Shown here: positions 13,201 through 28,200 of the stretch, piece after piece
Layout: the number at the start of each line of letters is the position of its first letter
Position numbering within the stretch: the first letter of the stretch is position 1
Notes under the pieces: model-generated
Told to the model about the DNA's origin: nothing
What the model saw: the letters and a program-made list of their open reading frames with translations, nothing else
Databases searched by the model: none
Translations under genes and position numbers: made by a program
DNA from: Mycteria americana
Taxonomy: Eukaryota > Chordata > Aves > Ciconiiformes > Ciconiidae
DNA: 64,000 nucleotides
Direction of reading: 5' to 3'
Assembly (NCBI RefSeq): GCF_035582795.1
Contig: NC_134374.1
Coordinates: forward strand, 26,365,798-26,429,797

Positions 13201-16200
13201 ATCTGTCTAATTGGGCTTTGCTGGTTCTAACCTCTATTTTACCTTTACTGGGTCCACCGTAGAGTAGTAGACCCAAGGAACACAGGCTGAATCATTTGGC
13301 CCTGGACCAGACCTCTCAGGCACTTCCCATCGGTATGTCGCAATGTTGCCTGAGTGACAGAGAAGCACCGTTAACACCAGTGTGATACACTCGCTCGCCA
13401 GTTTGCCAAGCAGCACGCAAAGCAAAACAAAAAAAGAAGATCCTGCGTTCAAAGTGCAAATTCAATTCTGATTTTGGTGGACATTGCATCTTCCTTCCCC
13501 AAAGACCGAAAAGCAGGATGGAGGCTCCCCTCTCACAAGCAAAGCAGAGGGGTCGCAGGATGCACACGCTATCTGGTATCAGCGCAACTCTGTTCTATCT
13601 GCCGCCTTTGAGACTGGACCTGGCCGAGGAAATTCTACCTCTTCAGTACAGATGGAGCTCGAGATGATCTTTCATCTCTCTGAAGTATATTTATGATGCT
13701 CATTCAAATTAATTTTTAAAATTACTATTTTGTGTATTAGCAATACATTTCAGAAAGATGGGGCCTGACCGAGAACCTGTTTGTGGCTCAGACAGCCTGC
13801 GGAAGTTGAAGGGGACCAAAAGTTACACAAATTGGCATCTGGACCGTGAAACAAACGGGTGACTTCGGTCAGCATCCTGGCAAGCAATTGCGCGTTTCTC
13901 CCATTTCATGCTATTTTCATACTATTGTGCACATCACGAAAAGTATAGGTCCCAAAGAAGAGGGGCAGGCTTCCCCCATCGTGGGCTGTCAGCCGAGGGC
14001 TACCAAGGACTGACGGAGCTGTGAACTGCCATCATCTTTCTCCTTCCTACAGACAGACCACGCTCAGCGGGGGGGATAAGGCTGCACACAGAAAAGTTTG
14101 TGCTATGCTTAACCCAGAAGTCAGAGCAGAATATGAACTCCCAGGGCTGCCCTTCCCACACAGGCGATAGCACTAAAACCGCGGTGAACCTGAAAGGCCA
14201 GTGATTGTTCAGTTCCAGTTCTCCACCATCGGCAAACAAGTACATCTAAGCCTCCTTAAGGAAACCAGTCTAGCTATAGGCTAAAACTAGCTTCGTAAGC
14301 CCATACAGGCATACGGCTGGGGACCACAGTGACTTACCGGGGTTTGCTACTTGCGGCTGTCCTGTATCCCTTTCCAGCACCCCGTGTGCGTGAATGGAGT
14401 AGGGTCGTGTGGCGTTGTTCTTAAACACGATGTTGAGAATATCTCCCACTTCCGCCCACAGAAAAGGACCTTGAGACAGGAAGAACATACTCTGAGACTA
14501 GCAAAACTGTCGACGTCTCTCCTGAGGATATTCCCACCTCTCTCATCATCTTCTGCCCAGATATATTCCCTTACAACATTTATGATGTTCCCCTCCCTCT
14601 TCTCTACCTCCCAAAAAGAGAATCGGAGGTCGGTCCCAATGCAAGTAAGTCTTAGAAAACCGGGAGTTTCACAACGAGGGAAGTGAAGGCTGTTAGGCAT
14701 TTTAACTGTGCCCAGTGCAACTATGGCTTGATTTCTGAATGCTGCTATGCTAAATTTCACAGGGTCTCGATCATGCCTTGGTGCTGGTTTCAAAAAACGT
14801 GGTAATATTCGATTTGGCCTGACAGTGTCACAAGTCAGAGCTGCAGTCTATTTTGACCAGCATATACTGCCTCAGCCTGGCAGCTCTGGCACCACTTATA
14901 GTCCTGGGTTCGTAACACAGAGCTGTGTCTCCACGGACTTCCGTCGGACATTGTAATGTGCTCCTCCACTTCCCAAGGCCTGCCTGCTTTTGCCTCAAAA
15001 GCGTTTCTCTCACAGCTACAGATTTTCACCTACATCTCTCAGACTGCTCTCTAGAAGTCAGCAGTTATTTCTGTTTTACAGTCAGAGAAATGCAGGTGTG
15101 AAAAATACTTTTGCCCGAGACATGAAAGAAAGCTGGTGCAAAGGCAGGCATGCGAACCCAGTCTTCTCTACTACAAGCTGTGTTCAGGACCCTCTTTCTC
15201 CAAAGCTGGCACACCTGGATAGGAGACAGTCTGAATTTCTTCTCCCTTGCATACACAGCAGATGCCTAAATATCTAGGAGGCCTTCAGATTACAGCCCTT
15301 AGCCACTGAAGCCAAGTGGAGTGGAAGATGTACCCTCTGCACGTATCCTTACCTAGTATCCCTAGGTGTTCATCACCATTTATCCTGGCCTTGGGGGTCT
15401 GGAAAGTCCCATCGGTGTACTCCCTGTAAACTGCTTTCTTGTACTTGGAGCCGAGCAGTCCATTCTCGTTGCTCAAAAATATATCGGCGTAGCTGAGAAA
15501 TGCAGAATGAGTGCTGAGATACCCAAAAGCTCACAGGGGATAAACAGCTAACTCGTGGCAGGGGGTTCACTAGCTGAATGGGTTTCCCAGAGACCTGCTT
15601 TGGCTGCAAAGGTGGGCGCAGTGACGCGGGGGGGCTGCGGCTCCCATCAGCAGCACCACCAGCAGCGGCGTAGGCACCACGTCGCAAGGTGGCCAAGATA
15701 CCTAACAGGCCTCACCAAGGTCTACTGAGAAACTGTGCCAAAGGCTTCCCCAGAAGAATGGCTCTACCTCTCTGCAGAATGGTTGTGCCGTTCCCTCTCC
15801 CAGCTTCGGTCAGGCACGTAGTCCCACACCACCTCCTCTGCCATGATGTAATACGTCCGCACCCCCCTGTACTGAAGGGCAGGCGCAGGATCCCTCTTTC
15901 CACACTTGGAAACGGTGTAGCGTTCCCTCATCCCAGCCTGGTAGTGATTGCTCGTCTGGCAGTAGATCTCAAAAGTCCCTGAGGGAGGCAGCATGAACAA
16001 GGAAATCAGCGGCTTTTAAAGATCCCAGGAAACAGCTGCTTCCCGCGCAGGGCTCGTGTGGCGGCTGACATCGGTATGTGCGTGGCGTGTACCCGGGCGG
16101 TTGTTTAGGGAGCTTGGTTGCCACAGGCTGAGATTAAAAGGGGTTGTCAGAGAAACCAAGCAGGAATGGCACGACAAAGTCCTACACAAAAATCATCTCA

Positions 16201-19200
16201 GGAGTCTTTCTTACACAATAACCAGCTTATTAGATGTGAAGAAACCAATAAAGTGACATAACTGTGCTACCACTGCTGAGACGCTGGTTAAGTAAGAGAC
16301 CTAGCCTGCGAATGCCAAAGGGGAGGAGACAACTGGCAGCTGAGGCCACCGCATTGCGTGAATGAGACTCGGTGTTGTGTGCCTGTCCCACCAACTGGGA
16401 AGACTGGGGTCTGTCATAAACGTGAATCTCCGCAAGCCATGGACAGGGGAGTTAAGCTCTGGCAACTGTCTGCTACTTTATCCTGAAAGACATGTTTGCA
16501 TGTTTCTGTGGGTCACAGGCAGCAATGGCCATCGGGGCTGTTACTACAAATATTTAATAGGAAGTGGCAGCCTAGAGAATCAGTCTGGGGCAATATGGGA
16601 AAGATCCTGTATCTCCTGTTCTTCTCCAGAATCGGATGCAAAGACAGGAGCCGTGGCCACGTAAATGGGACTAAACAGGATCTAAAGCACAGCTCACCCT
16701 GTAAGAGTTTACACCGTGCTAAAGAATCAGCCACAGGAGCAAATGCTACAACGGGAGACTTTTCCTGCTGCTAAGTTAGATGTGCGGGCACTTACCCTTG
16801 TTATCAGGTTGCATGAAGGCAGTAGCAAATGTGTGGGGGAACAGATTCGCTGAATCTCTCCGCATCCCATGTACCTGCAGGGTGTTTCCCCGAAACACAG
16901 CTCCATGTACATCTGCTTCACTGCCCAAGCCCAGAAGGTGCCAGGACACATTGTCTCCTTCACACACGTTCAGCCCAGGCAAGTTACCAAACATAAGTCC
17001 ATTGATGGCTGCAAAGGAGAAAACAATTAACTCGCTGCAGGTAGGTAGCAGCCAAGAGGTTCATTTTGCGCGCACGCACTTTGACAGGGCAGGCCTGCCA
17101 GTGGAAAGGCAGCTTGCTCGTAATTCACCCGACTATGCTCAGGACGCGCGTCCTGCGACAGCCATGCTCCTTGTCCCGTGTCCCACCCGCTGCCTCCAGC
17201 CTCGCTTGATTTCAGGCCAACGCAACACAGCCCCTCCAGCTTCCCAGCTCAGCCTTTAGGCGAGCACCGCCCCGTGTTTTGCAGGTTCATTCCCGCTGCA
17301 TGCGGAACAGCATCAGGCCGTACCGTGCATCCTGTTTGATTCCTCAAAGCCATCATCCTTTTTCACAGACGTCTCTTCCATCCTCAAATAGTATTTTATG
17401 TTTGCATTTAAATACCAGCTGAGGTTCTCATCAAACACGCTGAAGAGAAGGTAAAATTCTTTGTCGATCCCTTTCTAAGATATAATCATAATGACGGCTG
17501 TTAATTTTCAAAATGCACCAATGAACTATCCTTACAGTTAAAGCTGTTTTGCCTGGCTCTCATGTTCCCCTTTATCTTAAAACTTGGCTCATTGAGGGCC
17601 AGGGCTCTGTCCTTTTACTCATGTTGAATATTCCTCTTTTGTTCCACGAGAGGCACCACTTGTGGATTTTTCCATGATATTTCACGTGAGTAAGGTGATC
17701 AAAATTCAGCCAAGGATATGAAGTCACTGCCTCCCTCCCCCACCGTCCCCACGTCCAGGCGTAGGTTTCTCCGCCTGTCCAAATCAGACCTGAGATCAGA
17801 GCCCAGCCCACAGGGCAGGCTGATGACTCTGTTCCACCTCTCCTTTCTCCTACCACAGGCCTGGACTGGGGATTTTTTTTATTACCCTAAATCCTTGAAA
17901 ATATTAGTTCTCCTAAGAAACGCGTTGCAAAGCATGGTGTGTTTCCCCACTGAAAGAACATCCCCATTGCTGTCCAGAGTCTCCCTCTGACAGGGGCTTC
18001 CTCAGCTGTACCCAGGAGGACACGCTGCAGAGAGGGCCAGGCGATTCCCAGTCTGCGGCACAGGGGGCACGAGGGGTGGCCGTGCACCTTTCCCAGTTAC
18101 GCATTCATTATCGGGTTGCCTAAGATTGTGGAGCCAGAATTGCTGCCCCAGGTGATTTTTCCCTGTCCTACCTTTCCAAACAAGCCTGTTTTGTTCACAC
18201 CCTTTCGATACCTGCAGCTGTTTTATCGTTATCACAGCTCCTTCCCATAGCGGGCTGTACACATTCATGATCCCCTCTGCTCAGAAGAGTCACGTTTCCA
18301 CCCCGTGTAACGTACTGATCTCTTCTGCACTCCTACTTTAGCCACATCGTGCCACCACTGAAAGCAGGCAGAAAGCAAACTCCCCCGGGGAGGCTCTCGG
18401 GGCAGCCGCTCTCGGACTCGCCAGCCGCTCCCTCATCCGCACCGCAAGGAAGGCGGGACGGCACTAGGCTGTTTTTCTGCCGCCTACTGTTTTTCACAGT
18501 AAGGCTCTGCTAATCTGTCTTGCACTGCCCCAGTATATTAATTTACCGCCTTCCCTAGACTTACTGCCGTGAGTAGACTATCCCTGAGTGACATACCAAG
18601 AGTAAGTTCTGGTCGCCCTTCAGATTTCACCTCTCTTTCACCAAAAGCATAAAGGCTGACATGGATTTTCACATGCTTTTTTGTAGTCAGCTCTGCTTGA
18701 AAATGAACTGCTCTTGCAGAAGAAATGCAGTTCACCCACACCTCAAAGCGTTATATCATTCAAGCAAACCACCTGTAAGTAAGTGAAATGTCTTTTCAAT
18801 GTTTCCGAGACTGCAACGAATATTCCACACGCCTCTGAAAGCAGCCTGCTACGCAGGCTCGGGACAAAAGTTACCTGTAAAGTCACATCCAAGGTACACT
18901 CGTTCAGCCAAGTCTGAGTTTTAAAGCAGAGCTCAGAAACCATTTCAAGGGCAGCCCTTGGGAGCCCAGAACGCTAGCCATTCCCACCCGAGACCTGGGC
19001 ACCAGCTGTCCCGACGCTAACCTGCCTCGTGGCTTTGATTCGACTCCCCTGGACTCACACTATCGCACGTTTGTTTTTATTATGTTCCCTAATGTTTTGC
19101 TGATGCTTCCTTCTCTACAAGAAAACAAAGAACCTGGTAAGAGCATGGCAGGAAAACCCCTTTTACCTGTTTGTTGTTGTCATCCAAAGTGCCCGGCTTG

Positions 19201-22200
19201 CAGACGAGCAGAGGCCCTACTAAACCTGAACTGGGGTCTCTGATGGGATTCGCAGCAGAGCTGTACATCCAGGTCAGGCAGGGAGGGTCGCTGGACGTGG
19301 GCCCCACGTGCTTCGGCACGGTCCAGCGGTACGTAAAGTTGTGCAGCGGCGCAACAGAAACCCCATTCTGGGACAGACCTTTAAAACAGAGATTGGCATG
19401 GTTATTCCCAAGGTCTCTGTACAAACTTGGTTACATCTTCTCACCGGCTACATTCATATGGGCTTTACTTCGTTTGTGTCATTAAAATATGCGGCACCTC
19501 TGAGGTCTGATGTGGGCGTGTTTAAGGCACACAGAGAGCCGCTCTCAGTACCATGTAAATTCCCACTGGTGCCATGGCAGAGACAGGCACGGCGACGGGA
19601 AATAACGAAGCCGATCCCGCTGCATCTGGGGAGATGAGTGTTGGAAGCACGTGGTGATCTGAGCTGGAAGGCACCGGGCACACTCCTCTGCTCACAGGGT
19701 CTCAAACAGCTAGAGCTGGTCTGAGCTTTGGTTTACTATTTTAATCTGAAAAATAGCACCTCTGGAACCGTACTCCCTCTGGCACCCTCCCTGGGCACCA
19801 GTTCAGCGGAAAGTCTCCTTCGGCGAGGCCTCAGGCAGGCTGAGGACCAGGCTGGCTTCCACCCAGTTCCGGGGCACATCCAGTCCTTCCCAGCTGCAGA
19901 AACTCCCCAGCAGAGAGGAGGTACGGGCTGCGGAGCTCCACCACCGGCACTGGCACTACCACTGAATTACTTGAGAAAAGGGAGCCACAAACCATCATGG
20001 TACTGCATCCCTTCCCACGTCTTCCCGTAGGACACTCCGTGAGGCTGGATGCTGAAAGGCCAGGAGGCTTTGTTAACAAACGTCACCAGGATGGTGTCTC
20101 CCACTTCAGCTTTGATCACTGGGCCTACACGAATAGCAGAGAGAGCATGTCAGCAACGGAGCAACTCCCTGGGTGACCAGGCAAACCCAAGAAGCCAGGG
20201 CCACCTTCCACCCAGGCTGAGGGGAGCAGAAGATACAGAAGAAAGGTGGACTTCCCCGCACGTCGACATCGCCTAAGGCCTTTCAGCCCTGACAGCAGGA
20301 GCAGGGGGCTGACAAGAATTATCTGAAAGCGTTTCGGGTCTGCAGGAGGACTCCGAGAAGATGCTTCAGGCCTTCGCAGACGGAGTAACAAAATGGCCAG
20401 ATGTGCTGAAACGCCCTCAGGAAAGGCCCGTGTCTCTCACCCACCTGCATAAGGCCCCCTCAGCCTTCCAAGATGGGTGCCTTGGGCCTGAGGTCTGGTG
20501 TGTAGAGGTACGAGATGCCCCAAGCCCACCGCTGGCTCTGTGAGCCGCGGCCCCCAGCCAGCTAGAAAGAAGCCATGAGTCTTTAATAAGCCTATCGGTT
20601 CCTATCTGTGGCCTCTGCCGTGATTGCTGTTGCTCATTTCTAGTGTCATTAGATTATCAGTCACTGCTGGTGCAGGAAATTGGACCGCACCTATACGCTT
20701 CTACCACGTATGTCACAGCCTTCACGCGCGATCCGTTTGCCTCTGCAGACTGCCTATTTTCTTCTCTCATCTTTCTCCACCACCCTCACTGTTACCCGGC
20801 TATAACAGAGAGAGCGCCCACTCGGAAGAGGAAGTTTTCTGTGAGAAAGCGGGGTTTGTAGCATGCCTTGAAGATGCTCAGTCAAAACCACGTAACCAGG
20901 GGCTATTACTGTGACCTGTTTAGCTCTAGTTACAAATCCTAGACTGTGTCCCTCCGCCCTTACTACTAACCTCTGAAGCCTGCCCCGGCAGAACAGCGAT
21001 TCTGCCTGTTCTGCCATTCCACACCCTAGGTCCGTCCCCCTCGCTCTTAGATGTAACTGCTGTCAAACACCTCCGGGCCGCGCTCTGCGCCACGAAACGA
21101 GAGGGCAGGTACAGCCGACGGGTGCTCCCGACATCAGCATCGTTCTCACTGGCACTGAAAGAAGATTTGCGCTGCTGGATGATTCCTACCGAGTATCCCA
21201 AGGTGTTTCTCTTCTTCCGACTGCTGCTTTTCCTCACGGAAGCTCTCATCGGTATATTCCACGTACTTTGCCTTCCAATAGACTCCCCCAATTCGGTAGC
21301 GGCTACGCTTGAAAAACTGCTCAGCAGGGCTAAATGCAAAAAGCAAACGTCAGGTCATTTTTATGAAAACCAGTCCTGTTCTTCTCCTGCTCCCTCCCCA
21401 CACGGCTCTGGCAGCGCCAGCAGCATCTCCAAATCAAGCAGCTTTTCAGACAAGGACAGCATCTCTGGTTTGGAACAAGCACAGCTTGTCTCTGTGAAAC
21501 CTTTTCGTCCTGCAGACTCATCTGCCCGCCGTGTGCAGGGAGCACCTCTGGCACGCAGCCCTCTCCCAGCTGGAGCAGCCGGGCTCCATGGCACGGGTCC
21601 GAGCAGCACCTCTGTACAAGGTGCGCAAAAGAGGGCAGTGAACAAAGCTGCAGCGCAGTCACTGCAGAGGCAGGGCTGCGACGCTCAGCTCCTCAGAGGC
21701 CAGGGGACAACTGCAGTCCTAACTGGAAAAACCCCTCACACAACAGCTGTGGAGAGATTTATTTCCTCCGCCACCACCCTCTCCAAACACACAGACGTAA
21801 CACGCCTTGCAGTAGAGGCAGCTTAGTTACAAGGCCAGCTCACGGGTCTAAGGAGCTTTCAGTTCTAAGGTCTGTAAGAGAGTTGCTGTGTGGCTTTGGG
21901 TAAATCATTAACTGCTCCGCATTTCTTCTTCTCCATCTGACAGAGGTGTATCCTGTCCAAAGGCTTCCCAGGAAAGGGAACGGAGGGGGAGGAATGTCTT
22001 TGTTTCCGTCAGCCAAAGTCTGAACGGGAACCCACTCACCAACCGCTGTCTCGACCCCCGACACGCGGGATGGAAGGCCGTCAGAGGCCACGGCATTTGA
22101 TTTCCTAGAAATTGCTTGCTGCAGCAAGGCGACACTGAAGCACATCCGCAGGCTAGCTCTGCCACCCTGTGTCTGCTGCACGATGTGCTTTCTTAATAGT

Positions 22201-25200
22201 TCATCAAATACACAGATCTGTTCCTAGGTCAGGCACAGCAAGCAGAAACGAAGCGCAGAGACAAATGTGGCAGCCCGTGTTCTCCATAAGCTCGGACTCC
22301 TGGAGTCTGTGGGTAAGGGCTATGAACCAGCACCGCTCTCAGCACAGTCTAGCTACAGCAGCCTACATTTCCAGATGGGGTGATCTGCCTTCCCAGGAAA
22401 TGTACTCCACGTGAATTGCAGGCATGTATTTTGATAAGAAAGAAATTCCACATTTTCCTTAGCAGCCTCCCCGACACAGACGCGAGACTCCCAAACGCTG
22501 CCCTAGCCCATCAGCCTCTTGCTTACCTGCCGGCCTCACTCAGCCGTTTCCCACTGCTTTGGTCGAGCCCTGAAGGTCCGTAGTCCCACTGCACTTCCTT
22601 TGCAGCTATGTAGTATTTCCGAACTCTCCCTTCCAGGGCGGACGCCGGGGCTTGCCGAGAACAGGGCCGGACTTCATAGAGTGCCCCCATCCCAGCTGTC
22701 CAAGACATGGCGGAGAACACACATGCTGACCCCGCTCAGCCAGTCTGACCAGGCAATGAACACAGTCCCACGTTCCTGCCATGAACCGGCCACTCCTCCT
22801 GTTGCCCCAAAAGGCACGTGGCTGGGAGAAGGTGATTAGGCGGTCCCCACAGCAAGGAGTTTTTTGTGTTAGTGAGCAGAGCTTCTTACCTTAGCTTTTG
22901 GATGCTATGGAAGTATGGACAGAGAGCGAATAGAGCCTCCTGCTATCCTCAGATGTACCAGGCAAGTGCATGGTACATCTGAGGATAGCAGATGTACAGG
23001 GACTAGATGTATAGCAGATGTACAGGGACTAGAGCTCCTAAGGCATCTTAGCTTTCAGCTGCACCTAACTTACTGTCTTCACCACTGATCAACGTGGAAC
23101 ATCATACAATGGTACAAGTCATCCCCAGTAAGTCTGGCCTGCACATTAATAATCAATCCACCCCAATTTATACAAGACAAGGAATGACCCCATTCATCTA
23201 GGGACGTTTTCAGCGGGAATGCTGCCCGAGGCACTGTCCCCTACCGCACTGTACGTCTCGGGACCACACCGGGAGAAAAAAGGGAGGCCGCAGAGTGCAG
23301 GACATGTTCCAACCTCTGCCTTACCTTGTATGTGATCACTGGTCTGACAGCTCAGTAGCCATCTCCCAGGGTTACTGGGGATCATGTCTGCTGTAACAAA
23401 AGTGGCTGGGAAGAGGCTGGCCACATCCGTCCTATGGCCTCGAATATTGAGCGTTTCTCCATGGAAGTAGGCTGTATGAACATCAATTTCGTTGCCCATC
23501 CCGAAGAGGTGCCATGAAACGTAATCCCCAGCACACATCACCACCTCAGGGAGGTTCCCAAACACGTAACCATTAATAGCTGCAAAACCAAGCAAGCCAA
23601 AATCAGAGATTAGAAAAGGGGCCTTCAGAGCTTCCGCCAGCAGGTCCCAGTACAGATCTGTTTGGAGGATGGACCTAACCAGAACTCGTCCTCCTCCTCT
23701 TGCTCTGGAGAGCCCAGCTCCACAACTCATTCCTAAAATGAAGTGTATTCAACATCTCCAAACAACTAGCAAAGGCTCACTCAAGCCAAAGATTAAGTCA
23801 AAATAACACTTCTTTTTTCTGGAGTTGCTGCGCTGTCCCTGTGACACTGTCTCAGAGCACATGATCTGCGAGCTTGCTGACTCCCTTCTCCCCTCTACCC
23901 ACGCCCTGGCATACAAGAGCAGAAAGGGCTTTTCAAGACACCAGAGCGCTGACACCCCGGAGCGTCTGGGCAGAGCCAGTGGCTTCACAAAGGTGACACT
24001 GACCATGCATTTTGTTGCTCTCTTGGAATTCCTCCTCTTCTTTGTCTACGGAGCCCGGATCTGTGCAGAATGACGCTATGTTCTCATCCAGGTACCAGCT
24101 TAGGTTCTCATCCACCACACTGAACATCAGAAAGAAATCAAGGTCCACATCCTGGCGTCTTTGAGAACTGCCAGTCAGTATTCCTAGGGTGAAAGGAAAG
24201 ATGAATGAATACCCACCCATGCAGAAACGCAGACATCAGTCGAGGGATTAAAACACCCACAGAAGAGTAACTCTTATCCCACAAATTAGAGACAGATGCT
24301 TTCCCCACCATCCTAGCACAGCTCACTGCAGAGTCCTAGCACGCTCACTCTTTTCTAATATATTCCCGCTAACACGTTTCTCACTCCCAAGCAGCTCTGC
24401 CACTGCACGGCTGAACTGCCACACCTTCAGTGTTCTTACTCCTGCTGAAATCAAACGGTCCCCATTTTTTTTTAATACACAAACTCAGTCTTGGATGAGA
24501 TTCCTGCTTTTAACATGGATTCAAACAGCGCTCTCAGATCACGAGGCCTACAAGCTCAGCTGCCCAGCCACTAAGGGATAAAGATAACGTAGCGACCAGA
24601 ACCCAGCTAGAACACGGGTACTGTCTTCTCCAGTCATGCCGCATTTTCCCGTGAAGCTGGGAGCTGCCCACCGGCGTATCTTCTCATCCTATCCTTGTTC
24701 AAGTACCACAAAATCTTCACAGTATGAAACTGCAGCCCCCAGCTGCTTTCTCTTGGAGTTTTTACCTTTTCTGCATGTAAGTAATGGCCCAATTAAACCA
24801 GATGCAATGTCCTTTGGTGCATCAATATGAGAGTGGTAGATCCAGGTCAAGCAGTTTGGGTCATCAGCAGTTGGGCTGTGATCTTCAGGGACAGTCCAAG
24901 TATAGGTGTAATTCCCTCCTGGGAAAACAGCATCATCCTTCTTCTGATCCTGGGGGGACATATCAGGATACAGGGATCCTAGAACAATTGAGCAATCACA
25001 ACATCCATTCAAGAAGAGCAGAGATGTCCACACGCGTAACCTTACACTGAGCCGCTCTCACTCAGTTCGAGCACTGCGTGTATATACTTGGCTAGCAGAT
25101 TGCAAAGCGAGACTCACCACCCCCAGGCTGAAATAGTGTTTAATCGTCATTTTCTCAAAGAGAAACTGAGGCACAGAGCGACTGTAAGGCAACTTGCCCA

Positions 25201-28200
25201 GTAATCGGGTCAGCACAGAGTCAAAGATCATTCCCATTCTGCCTATTGCTGCTTTGCCTTCAACTCTGCCGTGTGCCACAGCCAGCCTCTCCACAAGCTC
25301 TAGCATTACTTCAAGCAGCAGTTCTTTGGTCTCATACTTCACCATTCGTGTGAACTCCCTGAAGCTCATCACACTTGTGGCTCATACTACAGCACTTCAA
25401 ATAATGAATACAGCTCTTTTCCTTCTGCACCACTCTCCCACTAGCAAGCTTTGGAGGTTCTTCTAAAATCAAGAAATCTGGGCTGGGTACTGTAATGCCT
25501 AGGTCAGGAAACTGCTCCCAGACCCACGAACCTGCTACCCCAACATCCGGTGGCTTCGCTAAACACCTAAGTGCAGCTGCTTTCCAGCAGCATAGCTTTG
25601 GGCTGACCAGGTCTGTGGCTTTACAGACATCTCTCCTCAGTCCACACTCCTACGATCCCAGTGAGAAGAACGTATCTCCTTTATGGCAGTGGCTCATTTA
25701 CCTTCAGAGTCCTTTTCGTAGAAAACGCCATGAGGATGGATTGTATACGGTCGACTAGCAAAATTTTTTAGGTGTACTTCAATGGTATCCCCCACTTCTG
25801 CTCGGATGACGGGCCCAAGGAACCCCAGCCAGCCAGGTTTGGGAATCTCAGTGGTGTACGTGGAGTCTGTGTATTGCTTATAGACAGATTTCTTGTACGT
25901 GCTTCCCACCCTGTCTTTGCCAGGCTGGAGGAATGTTGAGGCCTTGCTGTTAAATTCAGAAAAGGGAAAGGCACCATGAGTCATGGATTATACAAAACAG
26001 CTGGTCGATAACACAGTAGAACGATGACGACACACAGCTTTCCCAGGTAAGCCCGAAAGCCCTGGCATTACAGAGGAGCGCCTGTGCTCTACCCTAGCAC
26101 GCTCTAAGCCATCCGTGAACTTCCTCCTCCCACACCTCTGACTGCTGCGACACGGGCAGCGCAGCCTGCTTGAAAAACAGGCAGCACTGGCCGTTAGCCT
26201 CGTCTGCTTTCCAAGCACGTGAAACGCAACAGGGGACGTGGGCACGCGAACAGCTCGCTGAGCCTGGGACCACAGCCACAAGCACGGCCAGACGCCTGCC
26301 GCCACGCGCGGCCACGGCCTCGTCCCCAGTTCTTCACGAACGGGCACAAAGTGCACCCCTGAACTGTGCAGTGCAAACAGGAATGGGAAGGATGGTGCTT
26401 CTCTGAGAACCACACGTGGGTGACGCGGGGAAGACCGAAGCCCTCCTGATGCCTGCTTCAGCCTTCACTGGGATTTTAGAAACTCATTTCAGTGCCTTCG
26501 TGGCATTTGCAGCTAAATCACAAGTTTGGGGGGGGGGGGGGGGGGGGGGGATGATCTCCTGAGCTCTCTGGCCAGAATTCACAGTCTAAAAGATTATTTT
26601 CTACTTAACAGATTCTGAATTACTTGTAGAATGGCAGACAAGTCAGGCAGGTATGTACCCAGCACGTAACCAGCTTCCAGAGTTAAAACCTCATACAGGT
26701 ACTAAAGTTCAACTCATAAGCACATTTGCTCTTTCTGACTAATTCTGAGTAGATAAGAGATGAATCACGGCCCAGGTATTAGTGGGACCGGCCTAAATGA
26801 GAGCTGAGGTCGCTCCCCCCTCTTCCCCCTTAGTATCAGTCACCCTGCAGTAATAGAAGTAGCCCTGAAATACAGGCAAACTCCAACGGCTATCTCCAGA
26901 AGATGAACAGTTGAGACCAAAACATTAAGCATTGCCCTTGTCATTCAAAATTGTAAAGGGCTGGGCTCTGGCCATGCAATCTAGAGCTCATCCCTTTGCG
27001 AAGCCATCCCCGCAGCCACTATTAGCAAAGAGCTGACAGATAATTCATACGTCATTTTGCAGATCTGCCTCTTTTTCCCCCCCCACATAGTCCATTTCTT
27101 CCCAACAAAGAAAACTTCAAGCATTTTACTACCTCTACCGTTCATACCAATATCACATCCATTTCGTATTGCTAGAAACTTGGTTTCCGTGATCATTGTA
27201 CAAATAAGTCCCATTAGCTAATGGTTTGCAGTGACAGAACAGTTTTTAAATTGCTTTTAAGTTTAATGGCCTTGAATTTCATTTCCTTCTCCATGTATTA
27301 TGAGAAAGCAAACAAAAACCACCGCATTCGTTATCACTGCAGGAGTCGGTGATAATATCTTTATTAATCCTGAATTTTGGGGGATTTCCTTTTCTGTGAA
27401 CTGATTTAGGTCTATTCAGCATCTCCAGAGAACAGAGACTTTTCCACGCTAAACTGACAGACCTTGATGTTTTTCTGTGAACCCCTCCTATTCCTTCTGT
27501 GCTGTTTCTGAAAGATATGTATAAACCCGAGTGTTGTTTATTTATTATAGAGGGGTAAATGACTGAGAGCAGGTCAAGAAATACAGGTTATTTGCCACAG
27601 AAAATGGGGGGGGCACAAATGCCTTTAAAAAGCTGTGGAAAGCTATGCAAAAAAAACCACCAACCAACACCAAAACAAAAAACCAACAAAGAAAAAAAGG
27701 TTTGGTGTTTTGAAAACTAAAACCAAAACCTGTTTTTGTAGTGACTCAAAGTAATTATTGCAGTTTCCAGATTTACCTTTGGAACAAAAACTTATTTTTC
27801 AAGCCACCCCTAAAATTTCTTGCAGGAAGTTCCATTAAGTCTAAGGCTTGGAATTCCATTTAAACAAAACCAAGGCGGCTCTGTGAAGTCATTTCCATCA
27901 GGGTGAAAAGTCATCCCGCCTCAGGATACACGAGCTGATCACCAGCTGGAACTAAGAAAAATGAAAGCCCAGGGCAGAGTATTGCACAATCCCTCCTATT
28001 AGAGGGCCTCTGCGCTTCCCTCCAGCGCCCAGGCACTGGCCGCTCCATTAAACTGACCATTCCTTGTCCCACTGATACAGTTTCTATGTTCCTACAATAA
28101 AACGAGTTAAACATTAAGCTCATAAAGATCAGACATCTATCGACTCATGTCTCTTGCTTGCTTAGATGTCCCAGTACACTTGCATGAAATTGCACCTAAA

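Noticed and set aside
21122-21826. 234-residue plus-strand frame
   Set aside because: It runs antisense over HEPH exon 7 and resembles no family; the minus strand carries the real coding sequence.
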